Source: Polaribacter vadi
Lineage (GTDB): Bacteria > Bacteroidota > Bacteroidia > Flavobacteriales > Flavobacteriaceae
Direction: 5' to 3'
Assembly: GCF_001761365.1 (NCBI RefSeq)
Contig: NZ_CP017477.1
Coordinates: 2,222,001-2,286,000 of the forward strand
DNA length: 64,000 nucleotides
Shown here: positions 53,097-62,611 of the stretch, one piece after another
Position numbering within the stretch: the stretch's first letter is position 1
Layout of the letters: the number at the start of each line of letters is the position of its first letter
Notes under the pieces: model-generated
What the model was told of the DNA's origin: nothing
The model's input: only the letters and a program-made list of their open reading frames with translations
Databases searched by the model: none
Made by a program: the position numbers and the translations under genes

Positions 53097-54386
53097 ATGA
53101 ACTTTATGAAATTAACAGAACAACATATAGAAGACGACAATAAAAAAAGTCTTGCTTCTCAAAATAATAGTTATAACTTTTTAGCAGACTCTTTAACTTC
53201 TAAAGGTCATAATGTAGATGCTATTTTATCAAAATTATCAGAGTTTCAAGTAGCGGTTCCAAGTTGGGCTTTAGGTGCAGGAGGAACACGTTTTGGTCGT
53301 TTTTCATTTTATGGAGAACCATCAACTTTACAAGAAAAAATAGAAGATGTAGGAATTTTGCATGCTTTAACTCAGACTGCTGGAGCTGTTTCTTTGCATA
53401 TTCCTTGGGATATTCCAACCGATTATAAAGCAATTAAAGAACAAGCAGATGCTTTACATATAAAATTCGATTCTGTAAATTCGAATACTTTTCAAGATCA
53501 AAAAAATGCAAAAGAAAGTTATAAGTTTGGTTCTTTAAGTAACACAAGTAAAGCTGTTAGAGATCAAGCTATTCAGCATAATTTAGATGTCATTAATATT
53601 GGAGATAAATTAGGTTCTAAAAGCTTAACAGTTTGGTTAGCAGACGGTTCTTCTTTTCCTGGACAAAATAATTTTCAAACTGCTTTTCAAAATACACAAA
53701 ACAGCTTAATTGATATTTATGCAGGTTTACCAGAAGATTGGAAACTTTTAATCGAATACAAACCTTATGAACCAAATTTCTATTCAACTGTAATTCAAGA
53801 TTGGGGAGCTTCTTTAATGTTAGCAAATGGCTGTGGAGATAAAGCATTTACTTTAGTAGATTTAGGACATCATTTACCAAACTCAAATATCGAGCAAATT
53901 GTTTCTATTTTAATGTTGAAAGGTAAATTAGGAGGTTTTCATTTTAATGATAGTAAATATGGTGATGACGATTTAACTGTTGGAAGTATTAAACCTTATG
54001 CCCTGTTCTTAATTTTTAACGAGCTTGTTTATGGTATGGAAAGCAATCCGCAAAATCCAGACTTGGCTTGGATGATTGATGCCAGTCATAACATAAAAGA
54101 TCCATTAGAAGATTTATTGCAATCTTTAGAAGCGATTCAAGAAGCGTATGCAAAAGCGTTATTGGTAGATCAAAAAGAGTTAAGAACTGCTCAGTTAGAA
54201 AACGATGTAACAAAATGTCAAGAAATTTTACAAAATGCTTTTAGAACGGATGTAAGACCTTTGCTAGCAGCTGCAAGACTAAAAAATGGTGGTGCTATTA
54301 ATCCAATTCAAAGTTATAGAAACTTAGCAGTAAGAGAAACTTTGATAAAAGAAAGAGGTAAACACACAATAGCAACAGGGTTATAA
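53097..54386 (+). CDS. L-rhamnose isomerase (RhaI type)
   Basis: This is a 429-residue sugar isomerase that turns L-rhamnose into L-rhamnulose. It is related to the Pseudomonas stutzeri RhaI type rather than E. coli RhaA: 'GRFSFYGEPSTLQEKIEDVG', 'SVNSNTFQDQ', 'IEYKPYEPNFYSTVIQDW', 'LVDLGHHLPNSNIEQI' and 'GGFHFNDSKYGDDDLTVGS' (metal ligands Glu, Asp, His, Asp). The start may be 53097 or 53106. It lies between RhaEW and the kinase, as expected for the pathway. Confidence 0.9.
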   Translation: MNFMKLTEQHIEDDNKKSLASQNNSYNFLADSLTSKGHNVDAILSKLSEFQVAVPSWALGAGGTRFGRFSFYGEPSTLQEKIEDVGILHALTQTAGAVSLHIPWDIPTDYKAIKEQADALHIKFDSVNSNTFQDQKNAKESYKFGSLSNTSKAVRDQAIQHNLDVINIGDKLGSKSLTVWLADGSSFPGQNNFQTAFQNTQNSLIDIYAGLPEDWKLLIEYKPYEPNFYSTVIQDWGASLMLANGCGDKAFTLVDLGHHLPNSNIEQIVSILMLKGKLGGFHFNDSKYGDDDLTVGSIKPYALFLIFNELVYGMESNPQNPDLAWMIDASHNIKDPLEDLLQSLEAIQEAYAKALLVDQKELRTAQLENDVTKCQEILQNAFRTDVRPLLAAARLKNGGAINPIQSYRNLAVRETLIKERGKHTIATGL

Positions 54387-54396
54387 TATTTTAATT

Positions 54397-55770
54397 ATGA
54401 AGCAAAAAGTAACTGCCATTTTCGATATAGGAAAAACAAATAAAAAGTTTTTTCTATTTGACAATAAATACAAAGAAGTATATAGGGAGTATACCAGTTT
54501 TGAAGAAATTGAAGATGAAGACGGTTATCCTACAGAAAATTTAGCAGCATTACAAACTTGGTTAAAGGAGGTTTTTTACAGAGTTCTAAAAAGTGAAGAA
54601 TTTACAATCAAAGCCATTAACTTCTCTACTTATGGTGCAAGTTTTGTACATATTGATGAAAACGGAAATCCATTAACCCCATTATATAATTATACAAAAG
54701 AAATCGACTCAGATTTACAAGATGGGTTTTATAACAAGTATAAACCAGAATTAGAAATTACAAGAACAACAGGTTCACCTAAATCAGGTTTATTAAATTC
54801 TGGCATGCAATTATATTGGTTAAAGCATACCAAACCAGAAATTTTTAAAAAAATCAAGTATTCTTTACATTTACCACAATATCTAAGTTTTGTTTTTTCA
54901 GGAATTCCTGTTAGTGAATATACAAGTATTGGCTGCCATACTTCTTTATGGAATTATGAAACCAAAGACTATCATAATTGGGTTTATAAGGAAGGAATCA
55001 ACAAAATTTTGCCTCCAATTGTTTCTACAGAAACAAGTATTAATATGAATTATAATGGTACAAGAATTAAAGTTGGTGTTGGTATTCACGATAGTTCTTC
55101 TGCCTTACTTCCTTATGTAAGAAGTGTAAAAAAACCATTCGTTTTGGTTTCTACAGGTACTTGGTCTATTGCTTTAAATCCGTTTTCAGATGGTCCGTTA
55201 ACAGTAGATGAAACAGAAGCTGGTTGCATAAATTATATGAGAATTAATGGAAAACCAGTTAAATCTTCTCGATTATTTTTAGGAAATGAATACAAGCTTC
55301 AGGTAGAAGAATTATCAAAAAATTTTCATGTTGATAAAGACTATCATAAAAATATAGAATTTGATTACGATGTATATTTCGAAATTATAAAAGAGTTTAA
55401 ATACTGTTTTAAGTGGAAATCTATTACAGATGAAAATATGCCAAATAAAACAAGTTATTCTTATAATTTATTTGAACACGCTTATCATCAATTAATGATA
55501 GAATTAGTGCAACTTCAAGTACAAGGTATTAAGAGAATTGCAGATACTCAACAAATTGATCGCTTGTATGTAGATGGTGGTTTTACAGATAATGATTTGT
55601 ATATAAAATTATTATCTTACTATTTACGAGGTATGAAATTAAGAACTACAAAAGCCTCTTTAGGTTCTGCTTTAGGTGCAGCAATTGCAATCTCAGACTC
55701 AAAACTAAACTCAAAATTCTTAAAAAAGAATTATGCTTTAAAAAAGCATGTTCCTTTTATCGTTAAATAG
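54397..55770 (+). CDS. Rhamnulokinase (FGGY carbohydrate kinase)
   Basis: The 457-residue kinase phosphorylates L-rhamnulose at C1. FGGY features visible are the N-terminal phosphate loop 'IFDIGKTNKKFFLFD', the 'STGTWSIALNPF' ATPase segment (about 251-262), 'YVDGGFTDND' (about 390) and 'ALGAAIAISD' near the C-terminus. The start follows the isomerase stop by 10 bases. Rhamnulose as substrate is set by the neighbouring genes; sequence alone gives the kinase family. Confidence 0.88.
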   Translation: MKQKVTAIFDIGKTNKKFFLFDNKYKEVYREYTSFEEIEDEDGYPTENLAALQTWLKEVFYRVLKSEEFTIKAINFSTYGASFVHIDENGNPLTPLYNYTKEIDSDLQDGFYNKYKPELEITRTTGSPKSGLLNSGMQLYWLKHTKPEIFKKIKYSLHLPQYLSFVFSGIPVSEYTSIGCHTSLWNYETKDYHNWVYKEGINKILPPIVSTETSINMNYNGTRIKVGVGIHDSSSALLPYVRSVKKPFVLVSTGTWSIALNPFSDGPLTVDETEAGCINYMRINGKPVKSSRLFLGNEYKLQVEELSKNFHVDKDYHKNIEFDYDVYFEIIKEFKYCFKWKSITDENMPNKTSYSYNLFEHAYHQLMIELVQLQVQGIKRIADTQQIDRLYVDGGFTDNDLYIKLLSYYLRGMKLRTTKASLGSALGAAIAISDSKLNSKFLKKNYALKKHVPFIVK

Positions 55771-55774
55771 AAGA

Positions 55775-55882
55775 ATGAAAAATAAACTATATTTTATCCA
55801 TCAGAGATATAAATTAATAACCATTATTGGTCATATTCACGGAAATTTTCTAGGAGAAATGGTTCCTATTAATGATAATTAA
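55775..55882 (+). CDS. Small ORF downstream of rhamnulokinase, uncertain
   Basis: A 35-codon reading frame (start 'MKNKLYFIHQRYK', end 'GEMVPINDN') begins 5 bases after the kinase stop. I do not recognise it, there is no signal or membrane segment, and it may be a remnant or untranslated leader sequence. Confidence 0.2.
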   Translation: MKNKLYFIHQRYKLITIIGHIHGNFLGEMVPINDN

Positions 55883-55925
55883 GTAGAAAAATTAAGAGCA
55901 AAATTTTTATCATAAAAAATAAATT

Positions 55926-57071
55926 ATGGCAATAAAAATCGACACACGTTATCCATCTATAGACGATTTAAGAAATAAAGCAAGAAAAAAAATACCAAAA
56001 TTTGCTTTCGAATATTTAGATGGAGGATGTAATGAAGATGTAAATCTTCATAGAAATACATCAGAATTAAGAGAAGTACAATTAAAGCCTAATTATTTAA
56101 GAAATCATGGAGGTTCATCAACTAAAACAAAATTATTTGGTATTGAATACGATGCTCCTTTTGGAATTGCTCCTGTTGGTTTACAGGGTTTAATGTGGCC
56201 AAATTCTCCAGAAATATTAGCCAAAGCTGCTTTCGATCATAACATTCCTTTTATTTTAAGTACAGTTACTACAACTAGTATAGAACGTGCAGCAGAAATT
56301 ACAGAAGGTAAAGCTTGGTTTCAATTATATCATCCTACAAAAGACGAATTAAGAGACGATATTTTAAAAAGAGCAGAGGCTGCAGAATGTCCTGTTTTAG
56401 TTATTTTATGTGATGTGCCCAGTTTCGGTTTTAGACCAAGAGATATTAGAAACGGTTTGGCAATGCCACCAAAAATGAACATCAGCAATATTTTACAAGC
56501 ATTTGGAAGACCACATTGGAGTTTACAAACATTAAAGCATGGAGTTCCAGGATTTGCAAATTTACTACCATATATGCCTAAGGATTTAGATTTAAAACAA
56601 TTGGGTAAATTTATGGATCAAACATTTTCTGGACGTTTAAATGAAGAAAAAATTAAGCCAATTCGTGATATGTGGAAAGGTAAAATTGTTTTAAAAGGTG
56701 TAGCTTCTCATTATGATGCAGAACAAGCAATTCGTTTAGGTTTAGATGGCATTATTGTTTCAAATCATGGAGGGAGACAATTAGATGCAGGAGAATCTAC
56801 CATAAAACCTTTAACTTCTATTGCCGAAAAATATGGAAATCAAATAGAAGTAATGATGGATAGTGGAATTCGTTCTGGTGTTGATGTAGCAAGATCTTTA
56901 GCTTCTGGAGCAAAATTTACATTTATGGGACGTTCGTTTATGTATGGAGTTGCTGCTTTAGGTAAAAATGGTGGAAATCATACAATCTCTTTATTAAAAA
57001 CAGAATTACAACAGGTAATGGAACAAATTTGCTGTGAAAAAGTAGAGGATTTTCCAAATCATTTAATATAA
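55926..57071 (+). CDS. lldD: FMN-dependent L-lactate dehydrogenase / alpha-hydroxy-acid oxidase
   Basis: The 381-residue FMN enzyme oxidises L-lactate to pyruvate, usually at the inner membrane. It has the FMN-binding and catalytic motif 'IIVSNHGGRQLD' (His281), 'FEYLDGGCNED' near the start and 'MDSGIRSGVDVARSLASGAKFTFMGRSFMYGVAALG' (in part) near the end. In the rhamnose operon it would take the L-lactate made by the RhaEW lactaldehyde dehydrogenase to pyruvate. The substrate is inferred from this context. Confidence 0.88.
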   Translation: MAIKIDTRYPSIDDLRNKARKKIPKFAFEYLDGGCNEDVNLHRNTSELREVQLKPNYLRNHGGSSTKTKLFGIEYDAPFGIAPVGLQGLMWPNSPEILAKAAFDHNIPFILSTVTTTSIERAAEITEGKAWFQLYHPTKDELRDDILKRAEAAECPVLVILCDVPSFGFRPRDIRNGLAMPPKMNISNILQAFGRPHWSLQTLKHGVPGFANLLPYMPKDLDLKQLGKFMDQTFSGRLNEEKIKPIRDMWKGKIVLKGVASHYDAEQAIRLGLDGIIVSNHGGRQLDAGESTIKPLTSIAEKYGNQIEVMMDSGIRSGVDVARSLASGAKFTFMGRSFMYGVAALGKNGGNHTISLLKTELQQVMEQICCEKVEDFPNHLI

Positions 57072-57090
57072 TCAATCAAAAAACAAATTT

Positions 57091-58500
57091 ATGAGTCAAG
57101 TAAGCATAGAACAAAGCCAAATAGAGGAAATTGCTGGTGGTGAATTTGAAAGAGAACCTGTACCAAAATCCAAATTAAAAGGTTGGAAAAATTTTATTGG
57201 TATGTATGCTGGAGAGCATGCTGCAGGAACCGAATTTATGATTGGACCACTTTTCTTAACAGCTGGTGTTAGTGCTTTTGATTTAATTATTGGTTTACTT
57301 ATTGGAAATCTTTTAGCCGTTTTAAGTTGGCGTTTTTTAACAGCAGAAATCGCTGTTAAAAATAGACTAACTTTATACTTTCAGTTAGAAAAAATTTGCG
57401 GAAAAAAATTAGTAACAGGTTATAATTTAGCAAATGGAATTTTATTCTGTTTTCTTGCAGGTTCTATGATTACAGTTTCTGCAACTGCAGTTGGTATTCC
57501 TTTTGATATGCCAATGCCAAAATTAGATGATACGTTACCTAATGGAATGACTTGGATTATAATTGTAATCGCTATTGGAGCCGCAATTTCTATAATTGCT
57601 GCAAAAGGTTATGATACAGTAACGAAAGCTGCAAATTGGATGTCGCCAGTTATTGTACTCGCATTTGTAGCTTGTGGAATTGTAGCTCTAAATCAATTAG
57701 GTGTAGATAGTTTTTCTAAATTTTGGGCAATTTGGGGTGATGGTGGAGAACCATTTCCTGGACAAACAAAATTTACATTTTGGCACGTTGTTATTTGGTC
57801 TTGGTTTGCGAATGGAGCAATGCACATTGGAATGTCTGATTTATCAGTTTTTAGATTTGCAAAAGAAGCTAAAGCAGGTTGGACAACAGCAGCTGGTATG
57901 TATGTAGGTCATTATATGGCTTGGATTGCAGCAGCTTTATTATATGCAGTCTATTTAAAATCTCCAGAAGCATTATCATTTTTAGATAATGGAAATGCAC
58001 CACCTGTAGCTCCTGGACCAATGGCCTATAATGCCATTGGTGTTTTCGGTATTATAGCTGTAGTTTTAGCGGGTTGGACAACTGCAAACCCAACTATTTA
58101 TAGAGCAGGTTTAGCTTTTCAGGCAATTTTACCCAAATTATCAACTGCAAAAGTTACTATTTTAGCAGGTGCAGTTGCTACAATTGCAGGTTTATTTCCA
58201 GCATTTGCTATGAAACTGTTAGGTTTTGTAGCCTTATATGGATTTATTTTAGCACCATTTGGAGCAATTATCGTTTTTGAACATTTCTTCCATAAAAAAG
58301 CTGGAATTATTAAAAACTATGCAGAAAAAGCAAATTTATCTTTTAACAATGCTGTATTTTGGGCTTGGGCAATTAGCTTTGGAATCTTCTATTTTATATC
58401 TATTCAGTTTGATGTTTTCTTATCATTTGTAACCTTACCTGCTTGGATTTTATGTGGAGTGTTATTCTTAATTTTTAGTAAATATTTTCAGAAAAAATAG
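57091..58500 (+). CDS. NCS1-like permease, candidate rhamnose or lactate transporter
   Basis: The 469-residue protein has about twelve membrane helices and resembles the NCS1 purine-cytosine permease group ('FIGMYAGEHAAGTEFMIGPLFLTAGVSAFDLIIGLLIGNLLAVLSWRFLTAE', in part). It is the last gene of the cluster, 19 bases after lldD, and no RhaT or RhaY-like transporter is present. It may therefore import L-rhamnose or move lactate, which would be unusual for NCS1. A terminator follows at 58524-58555. Confidence 0.72.
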   Translation: MSQVSIEQSQIEEIAGGEFEREPVPKSKLKGWKNFIGMYAGEHAAGTEFMIGPLFLTAGVSAFDLIIGLLIGNLLAVLSWRFLTAEIAVKNRLTLYFQLEKICGKKLVTGYNLANGILFCFLAGSMITVSATAVGIPFDMPMPKLDDTLPNGMTWIIIVIAIGAAISIIAAKGYDTVTKAANWMSPVIVLAFVACGIVALNQLGVDSFSKFWAIWGDGGEPFPGQTKFTFWHVVIWSWFANGAMHIGMSDLSVFRFAKEAKAGWTTAAGMYVGHYMAWIAAALLYAVYLKSPEALSFLDNGNAPPVAPGPMAYNAIGVFGIIAVVLAGWTTANPTIYRAGLAFQAILPKLSTAKVTILAGAVATIAGLFPAFAMKLLGFVALYGFILAPFGAIIVFEHFFHKKAGIIKNYAEKANLSFNNAVFWAWAISFGIFYFISIQFDVFLSFVTLPAWILCGVLFLIFSKYFQKK

Positions 58501-58523
58501 TTCATAAATTATATTTAAAATAT

Positions 58524-58555
58524 AAAAGCATCGTAAATAATTACGATGCTTTTTC
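58524..58555 (+). terminator. Terminator of rhamnose cluster
   Basis: AAAAGCATCGTAA pairs with TTACGATGCTTTT around ATAA, followed by a short T run. Confidence 0.85.
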
Positions 58556-58698
58556 TATAATACAAAACTTAAGGAATTAAATTATCAATTAGTAAAACAC
58601 TAAAAATCAATTATAAGAAACTAGAATGCAACTCCCATAAAAATATGGTGAGTTATTCCTATGTTGATGAAGTTACTTCTATCATTTTAAATTTCAGG

Positions 58699-59622
58699 TT
58701 ATATTTTAATAAGCGCATTACTTTTTAACCATTTCTCGCAAGCTTGTATCCAAAACTTACTAGTACTTTCTTTTCCTAAACCAAAACCATGCCCTCCTTT
58801 TTCATAAACATGCATTTCTACTGGAATTTTATGAGCTTTTAATGCCAAATAATAGTGAATACTATTCTCTACTGGAACAGATTTGTCATCTGTTGCATGT
58901 ACTAAAAAAGTTTTTGGAGTAGTATTATCAACTTGAGTTTCATTAGAAAATTTTGCTGCTTTTCCTTTAGAAGGTGAAATCCCTAATAAATTATTTTTTG
59001 ATCCTTGATGAGTGATAGCTTCATCCATAGAAATTACAGGATAAATTAGTATTGAAAAACTGGGTTTTGCACTTGTTTCATCACTTAAAGAATACACCTT
59101 TCTGTTAAATTGTGTAGAAAGCGTTGCTGCTAAATGTCCACCAGCTGAAAATCCTAAAACTCCAATTTTATCTTCATTAAGATTAAATTCTTTCGATTTT
59201 CTTCTTACAAAACGAATTGCTTCTTGTGCATCTTGCAATGGCGCAATTGATTTATCAACCATAACAGCATCATTTGGTAATCTATATTTTAAAACAAATG
59301 CTGTAACTCCTAAAGAATTTAGCCATTCTGCAACTTTAGTTCCTTCTTTATTTATTGCTAAATGTTTATAGCCACCACCAGGAAAAATAACTACAGCTGT
59401 TCCATTTGGATTTATTGGCTTAAAAACAGTAATTGTTGGCTCAGAAACCTGACTCGTTTTATCTAAAATGGAATCTTTATAAATTTTTATTTCTTTATAA
59501 TTTTCATTTTTTATAGAATTTGGTATTTCATCTTCCCATAAATTGAATTCAGTACTTTGAGCTTGAATAGAAAAAATCATCATATAAAAACAGCCAATTA
59601 ATAATGGTTTAAAATACTTCAT
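58699..59622 (-). CDS. Secreted alpha/beta-hydrolase (probable acetyl esterase)
   Basis: The 307-residue protein has a signal peptide ('CFYMMIFSIQAQS') and a BD-FAE/AXE-like hydrolase fold. The oxyanion loop is 'FPGGGYKHLA', the nucleophile Ser159 lies in 'GFSAGGHLAA', and Asp ('HATDDKSVPVENS') and His ('KGGHGFGLG') complete the triad. In a pectin cluster it likely removes acetyl groups from pectin or xylan side decorations; the exact target is not shown. It is the last gene of the operon, 4 bases after CE12. Confidence 0.85.
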   Translation of the reverse strand: MKYFKPLLIGCFYMMIFSIQAQSTEFNLWEDEIPNSIKNENYKEIKIYKDSILDKTSQVSEPTITVFKPINPNGTAVVIFPGGGYKHLAINKEGTKVAEWLNSLGVTAFVLKYRLPNDAVMVDKSIAPLQDAQEAIRFVRRKSKEFNLNEDKIGVLGFSAGGHLAATLSTQFNRKVYSLSDETSAKPSFSILIYPVISMDEAITHQGSKNNLLGISPSKGKAAKFSNETQVDNTTPKTFLVHATDDKSVPVENSIHYYLALKAHKIPVEMHVYEKGGHGFGLGKESTSKFWIQACEKWLKSNALIKI

Positions 59623-59626
59623 ATTA

Positions 59627-60385
59627 TTAGTCTTTTTTAATGAAATTACTAAAGTTTTTTACATTTTTACTCAACTCCAAAACTGCCAATTTAACTACTT
59701 CTGTTGCTCCTAAAACAGATAAATGTGTATTATCTTCTTTCCCTTTTGGATAATATGAAGTTTCATTTGGTTGGTAATGTAAATGCAATTTTTTTGAACC
59801 TTTTACACCATAAGACTCCTCAAGTTTTTCAGTTAAATATTGCAAATCTATAAAAGGAACATTAAGCTCATTTGCAACAAAACGAACTACAAAAGGATAC
59901 ATCGTATGCGTATCTACTAAAGTACCTTCTTCATTAAAATTACGCCTAACAATGGGAGTAAATAAAACAGGAATTGCGCCTTTTTCTCTACTTTTATTAA
60001 CAAATTTTATAAGATTATTTCTGTAAGCTGTAGTTGGATTTGTATATCTTTTTGGATCTTTTTCCTTTTGATCATTATGACCAAATTGAATAAAAACATA
60101 ATCGCCTTTTTTTAGCTGATGATATACAGCATCCCATTTTTTTTCATCAATAAAACTTCTAGTACTTCTACCATTTACTGCGTGATTTTTTACCACAACA
60201 TTATCATTTAAAAACTGTGGTAAAACTTGACACCAACCACGCTCTGGATTTTCATCGGGGTTTATTTTATCAGCCATTGTAGAATCGCCAATTGTATAAA
60301 TACTTATTTGTTTTTTTGAATCTTCTTTTTTAAAGGAAGAAAAAATCATTAATACTATTAGAAATCCTATTTTATAAATTTTCAT
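59627..60385 (-). CDS. CE12 rhamnogalacturonan acetylesterase (SGNH hydrolase)
   Basis: The 252-residue esterase has the SGNH block I 'TIGDSTMADK' (Ser35), Gly block 'VVKNHAVNGRSTRSF', Asn block 'FIQFGHNDQKEK' and the final Asp-His 'NTHLS'. 'PERGWCQVLPQFL' is typical of CE12. It has an N-terminal hydrophobic segment (residues 5-18). CE12 enzymes release acetate from rhamnogalacturonan and pectin. It overlaps the PL10-CE8 gene by 14 bases. Confidence 0.9.
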   Translation of the reverse strand: MKIYKIGFLIVLMIFSSFKKEDSKKQISIYTIGDSTMADKINPDENPERGWCQVLPQFLNDNVVVKNHAVNGRSTRSFIDEKKWDAVYHQLKKGDYVFIQFGHNDQKEKDPKRYTNPTTAYRNNLIKFVNKSREKGAIPVLFTPIVRRNFNEEGTLVDTHTMYPFVVRFVANELNVPFIDLQYLTEKLEESYGVKGSKKLHLHYQPNETSYYPKGKEDNTHLSVLGATEVVKLAVLELSKNVKNFSNFIKKD

Positions 60386-62393
60386 ACCATTCTTTTTTTG
60401 ATGAATTTTTAAATGTACCTAAAACATTTTTAAGAGTATACTTTTTTGCTTCATCATCATTTAACTGATGAGACCATTTTGCTCTTTCATTTGGATGAAA
60501 TCCATCACCCAAGTTTTTAAATTCTGCATAAAATGTAGTTTTTTCTGCTTCTGGTTTTGACCAATTATGCCATCCAACAGCCAAAATATGTTTTCCTAAA
60601 TTACTGTTTATAAAAACAGTTTTTGCATAAATTCGCCAAGGTCTTCCTAAATAAACTTTGGTAACATTTTCATCGGATGTAATTTTACAATCTTTAAAAA
60701 CATAGCCAAATTCACTCTCTTTTAAAGTTGATGCAGCAGTAATGTAAGAATCTTTTTTACTATGTATTTGACAGTTTTCAAAAAACGCAGTTGCACTTCC
60801 AAAAATAAAATCTGTTGTGCCTTCTATGTAACAATCTTTATAATATTGCTTGCCTTTTCCTGAAGCATACAACGTGTCTTGATTGCCTAAAAGGTTGCAA
60901 TTAATAACAGCAACTTCATCTGAAGAAACAGCCAAAGCAACAGCTTGACCAACTTCTCCTGCTGCGTTTTCTATGGTTAAATTTTTAAGGAGTACATTGT
61001 TTGCTTCTACCAAAAGTGTTGGTGTAAAAAAAGTGCTATTTCTACCTAAATTTATTTTATCAAAATAATCATCAAAAGTAATAATGGTTTTTTCTTTACT
61101 TTCACCAACTAAAGTAATGTTTGAATTCCATTCATGAATTTTTACTTTTTCATAATAAATCCCATCTTTTATGAAAATTGTAACTCTTTTATAAGGAAAA
61201 GATTTGGAGTTATTTATGGCTTGTTGAATAGTTGTATAATCTCCTTTTCCGTTTTTAGAAACAGTAACATTATATTCATCTTTAATTTTTACAGTTTTAC
61301 TTTTAGAAATCTTTTCTTTCCATTTTGGATATTTATTTAATACTTTTTGTGGAGTTGTTTTGTACCAAGCATAGCCATTTCTGCGCTCTGAACCAATTTC
61401 TGCTAACGTAGCTTTTTTAATACCATCTCTATCACAAAAAAAAGGCGTGTTATCTTCTAATTCACTAAATCGTGCCCAAATTGCAGGAGCATTTTCATCA
61501 GGAATCATTTTTTTATCTATTATTCTCCCTTTTTCATTATAGGTTTTCACTTCCTTTAAACCAGTAATTTTTACTTTTTCAAACCATGAAACAGCACTTT
61601 CAACTGCGTTTACAATTTCTTTAGATGGGTTTTCTATCGACATCAACAACATTACAATTTCTGCAGATTCTGCACCACTTAAAGAAGGTAATTCATACGC
61701 TCTTGCTTTTGCAGGCAGCAAAGTATTTTCATCATGTTGCGCACACCAAACAGTTAAAATTCCATTTTGCTTGTATTGGGTTTTTAAGATGCAATCAATA
61801 CCTTTTTGAAAAGCAATTTCTATTTTTTTAAGTACGTCATCAGCAGGTTTTATAGCGTAAAAATTGGTGTTATTTTTAATCTCTTTTAATAAATTTAAAA
61901 TATTTACCATAGAATCATCATTATACGTAATATGAGTATAATAGCCTTTTTTTAGAGGATAAAATTGTGGCCAACCTCCATTTTCATATTGTGCTGCTAG
62001 CAGATAATCCAGTCCTTTTAAAAATGCATTTTCATACTTTTTATCTTTATTTTGCGCATACATTTTAGATAAAAAAAGCATTTCTTGAATGGTTGCTCCA
62101 TTATCTGTAGTAATTTCTTTTGTACTAGATTTTAATGCTTTTAAATGTTGTTTTTCAGCTTCAGACAAAGGGTTTTGCATCTGAATATTTTTTGGCCAAC
62201 CCCCAATTTCACGTTGATACAATAATACATTTTCTGCAATTTCTTTGGCTTCATTCGTTTTAAACCAATCATCTTTATTTTGATGAATTATATTTTTCCA
62301 AGATTGATTATGAACTTGTGAAAAAAGAGATTCACTAAACGTTAAAGCAATTATTAAAAATATGAATTTTAAAGTATTTTCTATCAGTTTCAT
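60372..62393 (-). CDS. Fusion of PL10 pectate lyase and CE8 pectin methylesterase
   Basis: This 673-residue secreted protein (signal near 'FLIIALTFSESLFSQ') combines two activities. Residues about 30-355 are PL10-like ('ENGGWPQFYPLKKGYYTH', 'NTPFFCDRDGIKKATLAEIG', 'ERRNGYAWY'), which cleave polygalacturonate. The rest is a CE8 pectinesterase with Asp506 in 'GNQDTLYASG', Asp528 in 'TTDFIFGSA' and Arg584 in 'LGRPWRIYA'. One protein could demethylate and cleave homogalacturonan. Start chosen at a signal peptide. Confidence 0.93.
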   Translation of the reverse strand: MKLIENTLKFIFLIIALTFSESLFSQVHNQSWKNIIHQNKDDWFKTNEAKEIAENVLLYQREIGGWPKNIQMQNPLSEAEKQHLKALKSSTKEITTDNGATIQEMLFLSKMYAQNKDKKYENAFLKGLDYLLAAQYENGGWPQFYPLKKGYYTHITYNDDSMVNILNLLKEIKNNTNFYAIKPADDVLKKIEIAFQKGIDCILKTQYKQNGILTVWCAQHDENTLLPAKARAYELPSLSGAESAEIVMLLMSIENPSKEIVNAVESAVSWFEKVKITGLKEVKTYNEKGRIIDKKMIPDENAPAIWARFSELEDNTPFFCDRDGIKKATLAEIGSERRNGYAWYKTTPQKVLNKYPKWKEKISKSKTVKIKDEYNVTVSKNGKGDYTTIQQAINNSKSFPYKRVTIFIKDGIYYEKVKIHEWNSNITLVGESKEKTIITFDDYFDKINLGRNSTFFTPTLLVEANNVLLKNLTIENAAGEVGQAVALAVSSDEVAVINCNLLGNQDTLYASGKGKQYYKDCYIEGTTDFIFGSATAFFENCQIHSKKDSYITAASTLKESEFGYVFKDCKITSDENVTKVYLGRPWRIYAKTVFINSNLGKHILAVGWHNWSKPEAEKTTFYAEFKNLGDGFHPNERAKWSHQLNDDEAKKYTLKNVLGTFKNSSKKEWYENL

Positions 62394-62442
62394 TTTCTTA
62401 TGATGTTAAATTTAAATAGAATTATTTTACGGTTAAACTAAC

Positions 62443-62450
62443 CAAAGGTA
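62443..62450 (-). promoter_or_regulatory. -7 element of the pectin esterase operon
   Basis: The minus strand reads TACCTTTG, an exact TAnnTTTG match, 50 bases before the PL10-CE8 ATG. A direct repeat of TCTTTTATACTTG and TCTTTATACTTT lies further upstream near 62540-62565. Confidence 0.4.
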
Positions 62451-62611
62451 TTTTAAGAAATTCTATATCTTTTTTATTTTGACATGTGATAAGTATAAAA
62501 AAACGTTTCGAATAAAAGATTTCGGGTAATAATAACCTTGTCTTTTATACTTGTCTTTATACTTTAGTTGCTATCTATTTTCACTCCCTTTTTAATTACA
62601 AAAAGGGCTGT

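Noticed and set aside
62586..62607. Terminator hairpin after the Gfo/Idh/MocA gene (CCCTTTTT with AAAAAGGG)
   Set aside because: The stem is real, but most of it is A-T pairing and there is no good U tract on the minus strand, so I did not list it as a terminator.
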